Source: Dyella marensis (GTDB lineage Bacteria > Pseudomonadota > Gammaproteobacteria > Xanthomonadales > Rhodanobacteraceae). Taken from it: 64,000 nucleotides of DNA. The notes under the pieces are model-generated. The model worked only from the letters and a program-made list of their open reading frames with translations. It was not told the DNA's origin and made no database searches. Each line of letters begins with the position of its first letter. Position 1 is the first letter of the stretch. Both the position numbers and the translations under genes were made by a program. This document shows positions 33,357 to 42,775 of the stretch, piece by piece. Location: assembly GCF_900112865.1 (NCBI RefSeq), contig NZ_FONH01000011.1:1-64000 (forward strand), given 5' to 3'.

Positions 33357-33821
33357 CTATGCCCCGACATACGCATGCCTGTCGTCCGACCAACGCAGGA
33401 CCGTGCATGAAGGTGTGCACAAGCGCAGCGCCTCGCGCCCTCTGTCATCGAACGACATTGCCGGCGGCGTTCGCGATCCGCGGTCCAGGACTTTATGGAC
33501 GCCCGCCTCGTCCAGGCGATAGACGACGATGCGATAAGCGCTGCCAGTGAGCCACACGCTCACGACCCGGTCGGCGCCGTCTTTGGGCTGCATGAGGTAA
33601 AGCGGCCTGTCGATAAAGTCCTCGCGATAAGCTGACCGGCCGGCGCAGCTCAGCTCGCACGTCACCTCAAGGCGCCTAACAGCCTGGTCGCCGTTACGCA
33701 GAACATCGAACCGATATTGCTGTTCTCCCACCCATGCGGTGGATCGAAACTCGACGCCGGACGCGTGCACGCAAGCCATCATTGGCAACAGCGCCATCAG
33801 CCACCTGATCCAGCGATTCAT
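33357..33821 (-). CDS. Secreted hypothetical protein
   Basis: The 154-residue protein has a signal peptide (RWIRWLMALLPMMACVHA) and a beta-rich mature part with four cysteines (CELSCAGR, LCTPSCTVL) arranged as two likely disulfides. The frame is open further upstream, but ATG 33821 starts the signal sequence. It lies 34 bases after the ankyrin gene on the same strand. It is not recognised; like its neighbours it should work in the periplasm. Confidence 0.7.
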   Translation of the reverse strand: MNRWIRWLMALLPMMACVHASGVEFRSTAWVGEQQYRFDVLRNGDQAVRRLEVTCELSCAGRSAYREDFIDRPLYLMQPKDGADRVVSVWLTGSAYRIVVYRLDEAGVHKVLDRGSRTPPAMSFDDRGREALRLCTPSCTVLRWSDDRHAYVGA

Positions 33822-33855
33822 GGATCTATCCCGTCCTTTCCTGGAAGCTTCGCTG

Positions 33856-34533
33856 TCATTTAGCCATGACCGACTTCCAGGATTTCTCAGCCGCCTTGCA
33901 CTGCTGCGAAAGACTCCCTTCATTCGGCTTGATACTCATCACGGCTGAGTAGAGCTCCCGAGCTCCCCACCTGTCGCCCAGTCCCAAGACCTTCTTCTTT
34001 TCCGAGTCATCAGGGACATAGCCCGACAGCATGAGCAGCACAGCCGCGTCGAAGTGGCGACCGCTTAGCGCCATCACCAAGTTGCCCACTCGATCATTCT
34101 TCAACGACACGTTGACCCCGTAGTCCAGCATCAAACACATTGAAGATACGTCGCCTTGTTTCGCGGCCTCCGCATAGGGGTACCACCCACCCTTGATTGG
34201 CTCATTCGGAGAAACCCCGGATGCGAGCAGCAATTGAGTTATCTCAAGCCGTCCCTGCTGCACGGACAAATTCAGTGCGTAAGGCCCCTCATTGCGAACC
34301 ACAGCCGCGTCCCTGAGCATCAGAACGATCACGTCCGCGTACCCCATCGACACCGCTCTGGACAGAGGGCCTTGGAGCGGATCATCAGCCCCCTTCGCCA
34401 AAAGAAGATCGTTCTTTGTGATTGCATCTTCTGAGTATCTGAACCGCGCATGCAGCTCTTCACTGCGCGCGATATCGGGCTGAAGCAGAAGCGCGGCCAC
34501 GGCAAACCGACACGCATACCGTAAAGCAGTCAC
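33856..34533 (-). CDS. Secreted ankyrin-repeat protein
   Basis: The 225-residue protein has a signal peptide (YACRFAVAALLLQPDIARS) and about four ankyrin-type repeats: GPLSRAVSMGYADVIVLML, GPYALNLSVQQGRLEITQLL, WYPYAEAAKQGDVSSMCLML and a weaker fourth. Periplasmic ankyrin proteins often serve as binding partners, for example for catalases or as immunity proteins beside effectors (known). GTG 34533 is the start, with AAGGAAG six bases upstream. It lies 120 bases after the preceding gene. An immunity role toward the nearby RHS tip is an inference. Confidence 0.75.
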   Translation of the reverse strand: MTALRYACRFAVAALLLQPDIARSEELHARFRYSEDAITKNDLLLAKGADDPLQGPLSRAVSMGYADVIVLMLRDAAVVRNEGPYALNLSVQQGRLEITQLLLASGVSPNEPIKGGWYPYAEAAKQGDVSSMCLMLDYGVNVSLKNDRVGNLVMALSGRHFDAAVLLMLSGYVPDDSEKKKVLGLGDRWGARELYSAVMSIKPNEGSLSQQCKAAEKSWKSVMAK

Positions 34534-34653
34534 TGAGTCTTCCTTAGCGTCTCTGAAAGCGCAGCTTGCCAGGCACCCCTGCCCCCTTGGACGCAGAGGA
34601 GAGGCACGATACCGACGTGGTAAACAGATTAACTGAGTTCCTCTGGGAAAGAG

Positions 34654-35169
34654 CTATTCACTCAACTGTATGTGCCGATAGCTTTTTGCCGAAAAATAGT
34701 AAAGAACTGACCCAGATTCGATGGCCTCATACATGATCGAGTCTAACTTTGTCTTAAGCTTCTTGCCTTGGATATCCGAATTGACACCAGGATCAATCTT
34801 CCAAATTACGGAAAGATAAGAAACTGTCGATGGCCCGTCGAGAATGATCACATTTCTTTTGGCATCAGCGACCTTTGGACTATAGACGACCAAAATCTGC
34901 TTTAAATCGCCCTCTTTTCTATAGAGCGTCACGGCATATGATTTTTCTCCCTTTCGTTCAAAGTTGCCCTCCGCCACACCTGGACAGTCCGCGCCAGGGC
35001 GCTCACGCAAAAGGCTTTGATCATCTTCTCGAAGATCTTGTAGCTCGACGAGCTTCCATCCGGGAAACCTGGTGGCTAACGCTGACCCCACATTGTCTGG
35101 AAGACAGGGGCTGGCTCTGACAGCTGCAATCGATGAACAGAGAAGAAGCATGAAAATGACTGCCTTCAT
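34654..35169 (-). CDS. Secreted protein next to RHS tip B, candidate immunity protein
   Basis: The 171-residue protein has a signal peptide (VIFMLLLCSSIAAVRA) and a mature domain starting SPCLPDNVG with PGWKLVELQDLREDD and CPGVAEGNF, a pattern seen in small periplasmic proteins of this order. It begins 11 bases after the stop of the RHS tip with the M15-like domain, the classic position for the cognate immunity gene. The toxin's likely target is periplasmic, which fits a secreted immunity protein. GAGGAC precedes ATG 35169. The immunity role is inferred only from position and location signal. Confidence 0.7.
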   Translation of the reverse strand: MKAVIFMLLLCSSIAAVRASPCLPDNVGSALATRFPGWKLVELQDLREDDQSLLRERPGADCPGVAEGNFERKGEKSYAVTLYRKEGDLKQILVVYSPKVADAKRNVIILDGPSTVSYLSVIWKIDPGVNSDIQGKKLKTKLDSIMYEAIESGSVLYYFSAKSYRHIQLSE

Positions 35170-35179
35170 TGTCGTGTCC

Positions 35180-36109
35180 TCAATGATTGGCTTCTGGAGG
35201 AGGCAAATCGCCTCGACCGCCATTAATTCCGGGCCCCAATTGAATATGGTCATGGGGGGCGGTGGCATGAGCAGATGGATGATCCCTCTCGTTCTGGCCA
35301 TAACCAGCCCCGCAGTTAGAAGCACACTGCAAGACCTGCTGCTCATGGCCGGGAGTCACCCTAAGGTCCGCCGCTTCACTTCTTCCGTGCGCGCTATTGC
35401 TGGGATGCTGTGGTATAGGCTCGTTCGTTGACGTCACGGTTATTCGCTCGCCCGGGCATTGTTGCTGAACGCAGTTCAGAAGTTCCGCGAGCCGTCCAGT
35501 AGCTTGCGGAATCTTTGGCTTGTACTGCAATACTTGTTGTTGAGGTTGCTGTTGAGGTGGAGGGGGTTGTGGCGGTTGTTGGGGCGGCTGGGGCGGCTGG
35601 GGCGGAGGTGGTTGCGGAGGAGGAGGCGGCTGTCCTTGCTGCTCCTGTTGGTCGGCCTCTCTCCCATCCGGATCAATGAACATCAGCGGATTGTTATTCG
35701 CGTAACTGAATCTATTGAATGAGATCTGATTGCCAGATGTAGGATGAACAGGGTCGATGCTCAAAAACCTCATGCTTAGCGGATCGTAGTACCGAGCTTG
35801 CATGTACACGAGGCCGATGTCGGAATCATTGACATGGCCTGTGTACCCGGGTCCATCTGGCGAGTTACCTAGAGAAAGCGAACCATAAGGACGATAGTCG
35901 AATATCGCTTCGATAGTCCCATTCGCGTCGACTTCAGCCAGCGGCGTCCCTTGAGGATCGGTATAAATGTAGGTCACCGTTCCGGCGCTGGATACGCCAC
36001 AGCCGCCAGCCAGAAGAACGACCATGATGAGAAGACTTCCGGGTTCAATCCCTCTCATTATCGTAGAGGTAAGCCTTAGATGGCCTGCTCGATAAAGCTT
36101 GTTCTTCAT
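35180..36109 (-). CDS. Secreted RHS-core 'tip' protein with M15 peptidase-like C-terminal domain
   Basis: The 309-residue protein has a signal sequence (residues about 22-43, AGGC near the cleavage point), an RHS repeat-associated core (46-150: VTYIYTDPQGTPLAEV, YTGHVND, LVYMQARYYDP, RFLSIDP, FIDPDGRE), a Pro/Gln linker (151-200) and a C-terminal domain (205-300). That domain has H241-x6-D248 in AHGRSEAADLR, GAGYGQ, and HDHIQLG (His288), the zinc-ligand pattern of M15 peptidases such as VanY/peptidase M15_3. It should cut peptidoglycan peptides. AAGGA precedes ATG 36109; a shorter start at 36058 has no ribosome site. The YD-repeat barrel is in the separate gene upstream. Confidence 0.75.
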   Translation of the reverse strand: MKNKLYRAGHLRLTSTIMRGIEPGSLLIMVVLLAGGCGVSSAGTVTYIYTDPQGTPLAEVDANGTIEAIFDYRPYGSLSLGNSPDGPGYTGHVNDSDIGLVYMQARYYDPLSMRFLSIDPVHPTSGNQISFNRFSYANNNPLMFIDPDGREADQQEQQGQPPPPPQPPPPQPPQPPQQPPQPPPPQQQPQQQVLQYKPKIPQATGRLAELLNCVQQQCPGERITVTSTNEPIPQHPSNSAHGRSEAADLRVTPGHEQQVLQCASNCGAGYGQNERDHPSAHATAPHDHIQLGPGINGGRGDLPPPEANH

Positions 36110-36145
36110 CGTTTTCGTCCTTGCATTCAATTGAGAGTGAACGGT

Positions 36146-39100
36146 TCAGTTGGAATCGATCGCGATGCTCAACCCCCCACTCCACGCCGAACACCCCGAC
36201 GCATTGCAAGCCCTCACCTGCACCGTCACCGTTCCATTGACCCCGATATCCGTCGCACTCGCCTGCGTCGCCGTGCCGGTGTACGGCATGGTCACCGTGC
36301 TGTCGGGTAGCGTCTGCTGCATGTTGTAGCTGGTCGCGCCGCTCACCGCGGTCCACGCGACGGTGTACGAACCCTTGGTCGAATTCACCGTGACGGTATG
36401 CAGCCCCGTCGGTACTGCCGGGATCAGCGCGACGCTGACATTGGATACGCCGCTCCACGGCCCGCAACCTCCCGCATTGCACGCCTGCGCCATGTAGCCG
36501 TAGGTGCCGTTGCCCCTGCCGGACGCACCCCAACTGGTGGAGCTGTTGGCTTGCACCAGCGTCCAGCCGCCGCCGTTCAACTGTTCCTCCAGGTTGTAGG
36601 AGGTCGCTCCGCTGACCGCCGACCAACTCACCGTGTAGCTCCCGGAACTGTTGCTCGCGGGCACGCTGAGGGTTGGAGCGCTGCCTGGCGGAATCGTCAC
36701 GGTGACCAGGGAGCTGTTATTGACTGCGCCGTTCCAGCCACTCGCGTTGTAGGCGGCGACGAAGAACTGATAGCCGCCGGAGGTAGTCGCCGTCACGGTG
36801 ACGCTCGTGGCGGAAACGCTGGCCACCAGCGTCCAGCCGGCATTGTTGATGTTCTGGTAGAGGTCATAACGGGTCGCCGTCGGGCTGGCATTCCAGCTGA
36901 CCGGAATGGGACCGTTGCTGGTCGCCGGCACGGTGATCCCCGTCGGCGTGGGTGGCGGCAGCAGCACCGTGGTCGTGCCCGTGCTGCTCCAGCCTGCGCA
37001 GCCACCCACATTGCAGGCCTGCACCCGATAGTTGTAGTTGCCATTGCTGCGGCCACTCGTCGGCCAGCTGGTGTTGCCATTGGCTTGCACCTGGGCCCAG
37101 GTACTTCCGCCGTCGACGCTCTCCTGCAAGGTATAGCTGGTGGCCGTACTCACCGCGGTCCAGCTGATGGTGAAGCTGCCGTTGGTGCTGTTGGCTGGTG
37201 CCGTGAGAGTCGGCGCCCCTGTCGGCGGGTGCGTCACCACCAGCGCATTGCCGCCCGCCTGCCATGGACTGCAGTTGTAGGCATTGCAGGCTTCCACCCG
37301 ATACGTGTAGCTGCCATTGGCCAGGCCGCTGAGCGGCGCGCTGAGTGCCGCACCGTCATACACCTGCGTCCAGTTGGTGCCGCCATCGCTGCTCTGCTGC
37401 AAGGTGTAGTGCGTCACCTGTGCGACCGAGGCCCAGCTCACTGTCGCCGTGCCATCCGCGCTTGCGGCCGGCACGGTGACGCTGGCCGGCGCCGGCGGGA
37501 CCACGCCGTACGTGGTGTCCACGGTCACGGCCGACGAGGTCGCCCAGCCGCGTGTGCCATAGGCGTTGCTGGCCTGGACCTGATAGGTATAGCTGCCGCT
37601 GCTGGTTCCCGGACGGCTGATCGAGGTGGCCGTAGTACCCGACGCGATGGTGGTCCATGCGCCGTTATTCACCGCCTCCTGCACGTCATAGCTCGTCGCC
37701 GAAACAGTGGCGCTCCAGCTCACCGAGTAATTGCCGTTGGTGGTGCCGGTAGGCACCGTGATGACCGGCTGCACCGGCGTGACGCCCAAGGCGGAGGAGA
37801 CGGTCCAGGTGGTGCAGCCGGCCGAAGCACAGGCCTGCACTTCATACGTGTAGCTGCCGCCACTCTTGTTGATCAACGCAAGGCTGTTGGTGGTCAGCGT
37901 ACCGCCGCCGGCCTGGGCCCAGGTCACGCCGCCATCGGTGCTCTCATTGAGGTTGTAACCGGTGGCGCCCGCCACGGCGGTCCAGCTCACCGTGTAGTTG
38001 CCATTGTTGGGGTTGGCGCTGAAGCTGATGCTGGCCGGCGCGGACAGCTGCAGCGATTCGTTGCGTGCGATCAGCTTCTTGCCCAGGTAGATGTAGTTGG
38101 TGGCCTTGGATGCGCTGGCGTCGAACGCGTACACCAGCTGGCCGGCCTGGGTATAGAAGTAGTACGTCGCGCCGGCGCCGCTGGAAGGCGCCTTCATCAC
38201 GCGGCGGCCCGAGGCATCGTAGGCGTAGCTGTCGTAACCCTGCGCGCTGGTCAGCTGGTTCTTCTGGTCGAAGTTCAGCGTGGTGCCATTGCGGTTGTTG
38301 ACGTTGCCGCGGCTGTCGTAGCCGAGCGTGACGACATTGCTGGCACCCTGGGTGATGCTGGCCAGGCGATTGGTCGCGTCGTAGTTGTAAGTGAAGGCCT
38401 GGCCGCCGCTGACTCGGCTGCGGATGTTGTTGAGCGGGTCGTAGCTGTAGGTTTCCGTACCCCACAGATTGTTGGCCTGCGCCTGCGTCAGGCGGTTGAG
38501 CGTGTCGTAACCGAAGCTCTTGGTGCGCGTGCCGCTGGTCAGATCGGTAATGGTGGAGATGTTGCCGTTCTTGTCGTAGGCGTAATCCTCGCTGAGCTTC
38601 AGCGTGCCGCCATTGCCGTAGGTGAAGTTGCTGAGCAGCTGCCGAACGTTCTTCTGCGCCGCGTACGAGTCGCCGCTGCCATAGGTAAAGGACGCGAGAT
38701 CCCCATCGGGGTAGTAGGCAACGCCCGTGGCATAGCTGCCGACCTGCGTCGCGCGCCCGAGTGCATCCGGCGCGTAGCCCACCGCCTCGCCATTCGGATA
38801 CTGGATCGTGCTCACCGAGCCATAGGCGTCATGGGCATAACCCATGCGCCACTGACTCTGGCCGCTGACCTGCAGCGATTCGCCGGTGAGCTGGCCAAGC
38901 TTGTTGCGGTACGCCGTCCAGTAAGTCAGCCCAGAAGTGGCCGTGGCGACGTTGCCGAGCGCGTCGTAGGCATAAGTGGTGCTCTGCGTGCCGGACGGCG
39001 GAACCAAAGTCAGCACGCGATTCATCGCGTCATAGGTACGCCCGGCCTGCGTCGCCGCGGGCACTTGTTCCTGCCCGCAACCGGTGCCGGTGATCGACAT

Positions 39101-42046
39101 CCCCGACGCCGTCCACGCCACGTTGTTGGCCGCATCGTAGGCTGTCACCTCGCTGCCGCTCTCCGGTTCGGTAGTGCGGCACAAGCGGTGGTAATTGTCG
39201 TAGGTCAGCGTCTTGGATACGTTGTCGCTCTCGGTGCCGTAATTGCCCGACTGGGTGATCGTGAGCGGATTGCCATAGAGATCGCGCGCCACGGCCTGGC
39301 TGATGCCCTCCGGCGCCTGCACCTGGATGACCGCGTCATAACCGGGCTGGTCGAACACCTGGTAGCTGGTCGTGGTGACGTAGCCCTTCGGGTCGGTGAC
39401 CTGCTTGCGCGCGCCGGACAGATACGCCGTCGCGGTGGTCAGCGTGCCCAGTTCGGAAGGCTGCTGGGTCTGCGTGAGCCGTCCCAGGGCATCGTAGACA
39501 CTGGAAACGCCGCTGCCGATCGAACCGAGATCCGGTGCGCCGCTCACCGGATAGGACGCGAACGTCTTCTGTCCCTTCCAGTCGTAATCGGTGCGCGTGC
39601 TGATGTCGGAGTTTGCGGTGCCGCTGATGGAGGCATCGCTCAGGATCGGGTGCAGCATCACGTCGAAATACGTCGTGGTGACGGCATTGCCCTTGGTAGT
39701 GATACGGCGCCAATGGCCGCCGCCGATGCCGCGTTCGGCGCCAGTCACATAGGCATAGCTGAAGCTCTTCGGGTACCAGGCCACCTCGTCGCCGGTGGGA
39801 TAGGTGATTCCCGTGATGCGCCCGATGCTGTCGTAGCTGTAGCTGGTGGTGCTTCCGGCCTGGTCGGTGATTGAAGATATCTGACCGAAGTCATCCACCG
39901 CGAGACTTTGCGAGGTGTTGTCGGGATAGCCAATGGTCTGCGGGATGCCACGCTTGTAATTGCTCAGCGTGGTGGTGTGGCTATTGGGATCGGTGAAGCT
40001 GGCGAGTTGGCCCTGGCCGTCGAACGCATAGGTCATCAGCGTCTGCCCGAATCTCGAGCGCGACTGCAAGGTGACATTGCTCAGGTCGTAGGTGTTGATG
40101 CTTTCGGTTTCGCCGGTCGTGAGGTTGTCGGTCTCCTGCGGAAGACCCAGCACCCAATGCGGCAGGTCGTTGAGGTAGCTGGTCTGCTCCTCGATCGCCG
40201 CCTGGCCGGCAATGCTGTTGTAGCGCTTGGTCTTGGTGACCTGCGTGTACGCGTTGAAAGCCTCCGCCAGCCAGACATAGGTATCGCCATCCTGCTGCAG
40301 CGTCTGCTGGCTGACCGGAATCAGTTCGCCAAGCTGCGCATCGTTGACCACGACCTGCGTGGACGAGCCGAGCATCGCCGGCCACGGCCCGCCCGTGGGG
40401 TTGGCATAGGCCGTGACGGCCGAGCGCAACAGCGTTCCGCCGACGGCGCCGGTGTAGTAGTCGGTCTGCTGCAGCAGGCTTTCGGTAGCGTCGTAGCGGT
40501 TGCTGAAGGTGTACCGCGTGCCGTTGCCCGAAGGGTCGACCACGTCCGTGGTGACGGTTGACGTACAGCCCGCCGAGCAGTCCTTGTTCCAGCTCTCGTT
40601 CGGCGCCGAATAGCTGTAGTTCCAGGTCTGGTTCGCCATGCCGGCGCCGGAGAACATCTTCTGCTGGATGGCCGATTCGGCATACACGCGTGGACGCCGG
40701 CCCGGCGTAGTGCCGTTGCAGACCTCCGGCACGTACGAGCGCCCCCTGACGATGGTCTTGATGGAGAACGTGCCCACCAGGCCGGACGGATGCGTCAGCG
40801 TCGCCGACCCGCTCAATCCGCTGTTGGGATAGAGGGTGTAGGAGCACGTATCCGCGCCGCCATAGTCGATGACCATGTCCGGCTCCGCCGCCGGCAACCC
40901 GCCCATGTTGAACGACCACGAGCTTCCGTCGGGCAGTTGCACGCCGGTCAGGCGCGGGATGGTGGGATCGCTGCTGTAGCTGTAGTTCCAGGTGCGGGGC
41001 GCGCCACTGGACGGCTGCAAGGTGATCGAGCTGATACGGAACGAGGTATAGGTGGTCGCCGGCGAGGCCGGGCCCGGATCGCTGGCCGGTGCCTGCCACT
41101 GCACGTAATTGAGCGTGACCTGGCGGCCGTCGTCGGCCTGGATCGAGGTCAGGTTGCCGTTGCTGTCATAGCTGTAGTTGACCGTATTGCCGAAGCGGTC
41201 CTGCACCTTCGACACCATCAGCATCAGCGTGCGGCGCTTCAAGGCGCCGCCAGGCTGGCCGAGCACCATGTCCGTGCTCTTGTAGATCAGCCAGTCCATC
41301 CAGTACCTGGTGCCGTCCGGGGCTACCGCCAGATAGCCTTCGCCCGGCTGCCCGTTGGCGGTCTGCGCGAGGCAGCCGATCGACCAATGCTGCCTGGTCA
41401 CGATCGGGAACGACATCGCACCGCCACCCGGCGCCGTCATCTGGGGCGCCAGCGTGTTCGACGCATCGCGCCACAGCAGATCCTGCTTGCCGCCGCCGGG
41501 AATCACCAGTTGGTAGCCGTGCCACCAGTCCTCGGGGTTGTAGGTCACCACCGAGCCGGGAACCGACACGTACATGGTCGGACCAGCCGCCAGCTCGCTG
41601 CAGCGCTGGGTACCGTAGAAATCGTCGATATCGAACCAGGTGTAGCTCGTCACGCCATTGACGACGTTCTTGGTCGGCGCGGACAGCGTTTCGATGTGCG
41701 GGATTTCCAGCGCCCAATCCACGAAGGCGTTGGCGTGGTAATCGTGGAAGGCGGCATTGACGCCGACATTGGGAATGCCGAACGACCTGACGATGTCGAT
41801 CGACGGACCGGTGCCGCTGGTGCTGACGTCCTTCTCTTCGAACGACAACGCTCCGTTGTACAGGCCGATCTGCTCGCCGAACGGATTCTCGCCCAGCGGC
41901 TGGATGTCTTCGCTAACCCGGATGCGTTTCTTGTATTCGTTCTCGGGCGTCACGTTGGCCGCCTGCGACCAAGCGTGGGAGGCCACCAGCAATGCGATCC
42001 ACACGAACACCCACTGGCCTACCCAGCGCCTGCTTCCGAGCTTCAT
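36146..42046 (-). CDS. Giant secreted YD-repeat (RHS) protein with seven FN3-like repeats
   Basis: The 1966-residue protein starts with a signal peptide (QWVFVWIALLVASHAWS). Residues about 30-330 are a beta-rich head; about 330-1330 carry YD/RHS repeats (YDALGNVATATSG, YSYDPLNNIRSRVSGG, GYDSRGNVNNRNGTTLNF) ending in YIYLGKKLIARNE, where a normal RHS protein would go on into its core and toxin. Instead seven tandem FN3-like domains of about 90 residues follow (each with YTVSWTAVSGATSYN-like strands and YxVQACNAxGC). No toxin domain or DPxGxR core is present; that part is the separate gene 37 bases downstream. GGGGAAG precedes ATG 42046. It may be a cell-surface adhesin or a carrier for the tips. 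Confidence 0.85.
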   Translation of the reverse strand: MKLGSRRWVGQWVFVWIALLVASHAWSQAANVTPENEYKKRIRVSEDIQPLGENPFGEQIGLYNGALSFEEKDVSTSGTGPSIDIVRSFGIPNVGVNAAFHDYHANAFVDWALEIPHIETLSAPTKNVVNGVTSYTWFDIDDFYGTQRCSELAAGPTMYVSVPGSVVTYNPEDWWHGYQLVIPGGGKQDLLWRDASNTLAPQMTAPGGGAMSFPIVTRQHWSIGCLAQTANGQPGEGYLAVAPDGTRYWMDWLIYKSTDMVLGQPGGALKRRTLMLMVSKVQDRFGNTVNYSYDSNGNLTSIQADDGRQVTLNYVQWQAPASDPGPASPATTYTSFRISSITLQPSSGAPRTWNYSYSSDPTIPRLTGVQLPDGSSWSFNMGGLPAAEPDMVIDYGGADTCSYTLYPNSGLSGSATLTHPSGLVGTFSIKTIVRGRSYVPEVCNGTTPGRRPRVYAESAIQQKMFSGAGMANQTWNYSYSAPNESWNKDCSAGCTSTVTTDVVDPSGNGTRYTFSNRYDATESLLQQTDYYTGAVGGTLLRSAVTAYANPTGGPWPAMLGSSTQVVVNDAQLGELIPVSQQTLQQDGDTYVWLAEAFNAYTQVTKTKRYNSIAGQAAIEEQTSYLNDLPHWVLGLPQETDNLTTGETESINTYDLSNVTLQSRSRFGQTLMTYAFDGQGQLASFTDPNSHTTTLSNYKRGIPQTIGYPDNTSQSLAVDDFGQISSITDQAGSTTSYSYDSIGRITGITYPTGDEVAWYPKSFSYAYVTGAERGIGGGHWRRITTKGNAVTTTYFDVMLHPILSDASISGTANSDISTRTDYDWKGQKTFASYPVSGAPDLGSIGSGVSSVYDALGRLTQTQQPSELGTLTTATAYLSGARKQVTDPKGYVTTTSYQVFDQPGYDAVIQVQAPEGISQAVARDLYGNPLTITQSGNYGTESDNVSKTLTYDNYHRLCRTTEPESGSEVTAYDAANNVAWTASGMSITGTGCGQEQVPAATQAGRTYDAMNRVLTLVPPSGTQSTTYAYDALGNVATATSGLTYWTAYRNKLGQLTGESLQVSGQSQWRMGYAHDAYGSVSTIQYPNGEAVGYAPDALGRATQVGSYATGVAYYPDGDLASFTYGSGDSYAAQKNVRQLLSNFTYGNGGTLKLSEDYAYDKNGNISTITDLTSGTRTKSFGYDTLNRLTQAQANNLWGTETYSYDPLNNIRSRVSGGQAFTYNYDATNRLASITQGASNVVTLGYDSRGNVNNRNGTTLNFDQKNQLTSAQGYDSYAYDASGRRVMKAPSSGAGATYYFYTQAGQLVYAFDASASKATNYIYLGKKLIARNESLQLSAPASISFSANPNNGNYTVSWTAVAGATGYNLNESTDGGVTWAQAGGGTLTTNSLALINKSGGSYTYEVQACASAGCTTWTVSSALGVTPVQPVITVPTGTTNGNYSVSWSATVSATSYDVQEAVNNGAWTTIASGTTATSISRPGTSSGSYTYQVQASNAYGTRGWATSSAVTVDTTYGVVPPAPASVTVPAASADGTATVSWASVAQVTHYTLQQSSDGGTNWTQVYDGAALSAPLSGLANGSYTYRVEACNAYNCSPWQAGGNALVVTHPPTGAPTLTAPANSTNGSFTISWTAVSTATSYTLQESVDGGSTWAQVQANGNTSWPTSGRSNGNYNYRVQACNVGGCAGWSSTGTTTVLLPPPTPTGITVPATSNGPIPVSWNASPTATRYDLYQNINNAGWTLVASVSATSVTVTATTSGGYQFFVAAYNASGWNGAVNNSSLVTVTIPPGSAPTLSVPASNSSGSYTVSWSAVSGATSYNLEEQLNGGGWTLVQANSSTSWGASGRGNGTYGYMAQACNAGGCGPWSGVSNVSVALIPAVPTGLHTVTVNSTKGSYTVAWTAVSGATSYNMQQTLPDSTVTMPYTGTATQASATDIGVNGTVTVQVRACNASGCSAWSGGLSIAIDSN

Positions 42047-42230
42047 CCGCTTCCCCTGTGAGGTGCGCACGACGCGGCTCGGCCGTCCCAAAGTCGAACG
42101 TCCAGGCACCGCCCGGACCAGACCGCCACTCCATGAACGCGCGCTTGCGACCGATCATCAACCCTGTGTTTCCCCTTGCCCACGCGTTGCGCGCAGGTGC
42201 TGGAGAAGCTATCGGCTCGGGAGACTTCAT

Positions 42231-42249
42231 GCAACGCGCAAGTTATTGC
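42231..42249. promoter_or_regulatory. Shared upstream motif GCAAYGCGCAAGTTATTGC, copy 1
   Basis: This 19-base motif lies 185 bases upstream of the YD-repeat protein start and recurs with one mismatch 173 bases upstream of RHS tip A (43818-43836). On the minus strand a TATAAG box adjoins it here. The 296-base gap 42047-42342 holds no gene. It may be a common regulator site or a leftover of duplication. Confidence 0.5.
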
Positions 42250-42342
42250 CTTATATGCCATTTCTTGCGGCGACGCTGATCCGTCCATCTTTACTTAGCG
42301 AACGATTCGCTCCAACCATATCCGCAAGCACATGAAGCTCAC

Positions 42343-42771
42343 TCAGCTCAAGCGCGTAGCTCTAACGAACTCCTTTGAAATGGCGCGCAAATTGAGCTCG
42401 CTCCCGTACCAGCAGAAGATTCTTTCCACCGATGCAGCAGACTCTTCGTCACCAAGCAGGAAAGCCCTCAAATAATATTTGGCAGCATGACTCAGGTTTT
42501 TCTTTACACCCTCGCCCTGCTCATAGCAGATGGCCAGATCGAAGCAGGCATAGGCCACGTCGGCGTCCGCGGCCAACCGCAAAAGCCTTGCCGCCTCCCT
42601 GAGGTTCTTTTTCAGAAAAAATCCATGTAGACGCCAGGTACCCAACGCATAGATCGAAAACGCATCGCCATCGTCGGCTGCCGCAGCCAGCAGCGCGTGC
42701 GCCTTCGCTACATCGCCACCACGCTGCATCAGCTTCAGAGCGGTTTTATATCTCTGGTCGCGCCCTTTCAT
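42343..42771 (-). CDS. SEL1-like repeat protein, candidate immunity to RHS tip A
   Basis: The 142-residue protein has no signal peptide and consists of SEL1/TPR-type helical repeats: AKAHALLAAAADDGDAFSIY, LREAARLLRLAADADVAYAC and LSHAAKYYLRAFLLGDEESA. Its ATG lies 4 bases after the stop of RHS tip A, so the two are co-translated. SEL1 proteins are known as immunity proteins of several contact-dependent toxins; the role here is inferred from gene order. A longer reading from 42933 would run antiparallel to nothing but overlaps tip A in another frame and is rejected. Confidence 0.7.
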   Translation of the reverse strand: MKGRDQRYKTALKLMQRGGDVAKAHALLAAAADDGDAFSIYALGTWRLHGFFLKKNLREAARLLRLAADADVAYACFDLAICYEQGEGVKKNLSHAAKYYLRAFLLGDEESAASVERIFCWYGSELNLRAISKEFVRATRLS

Positions 42772-42775
42772 TAAA

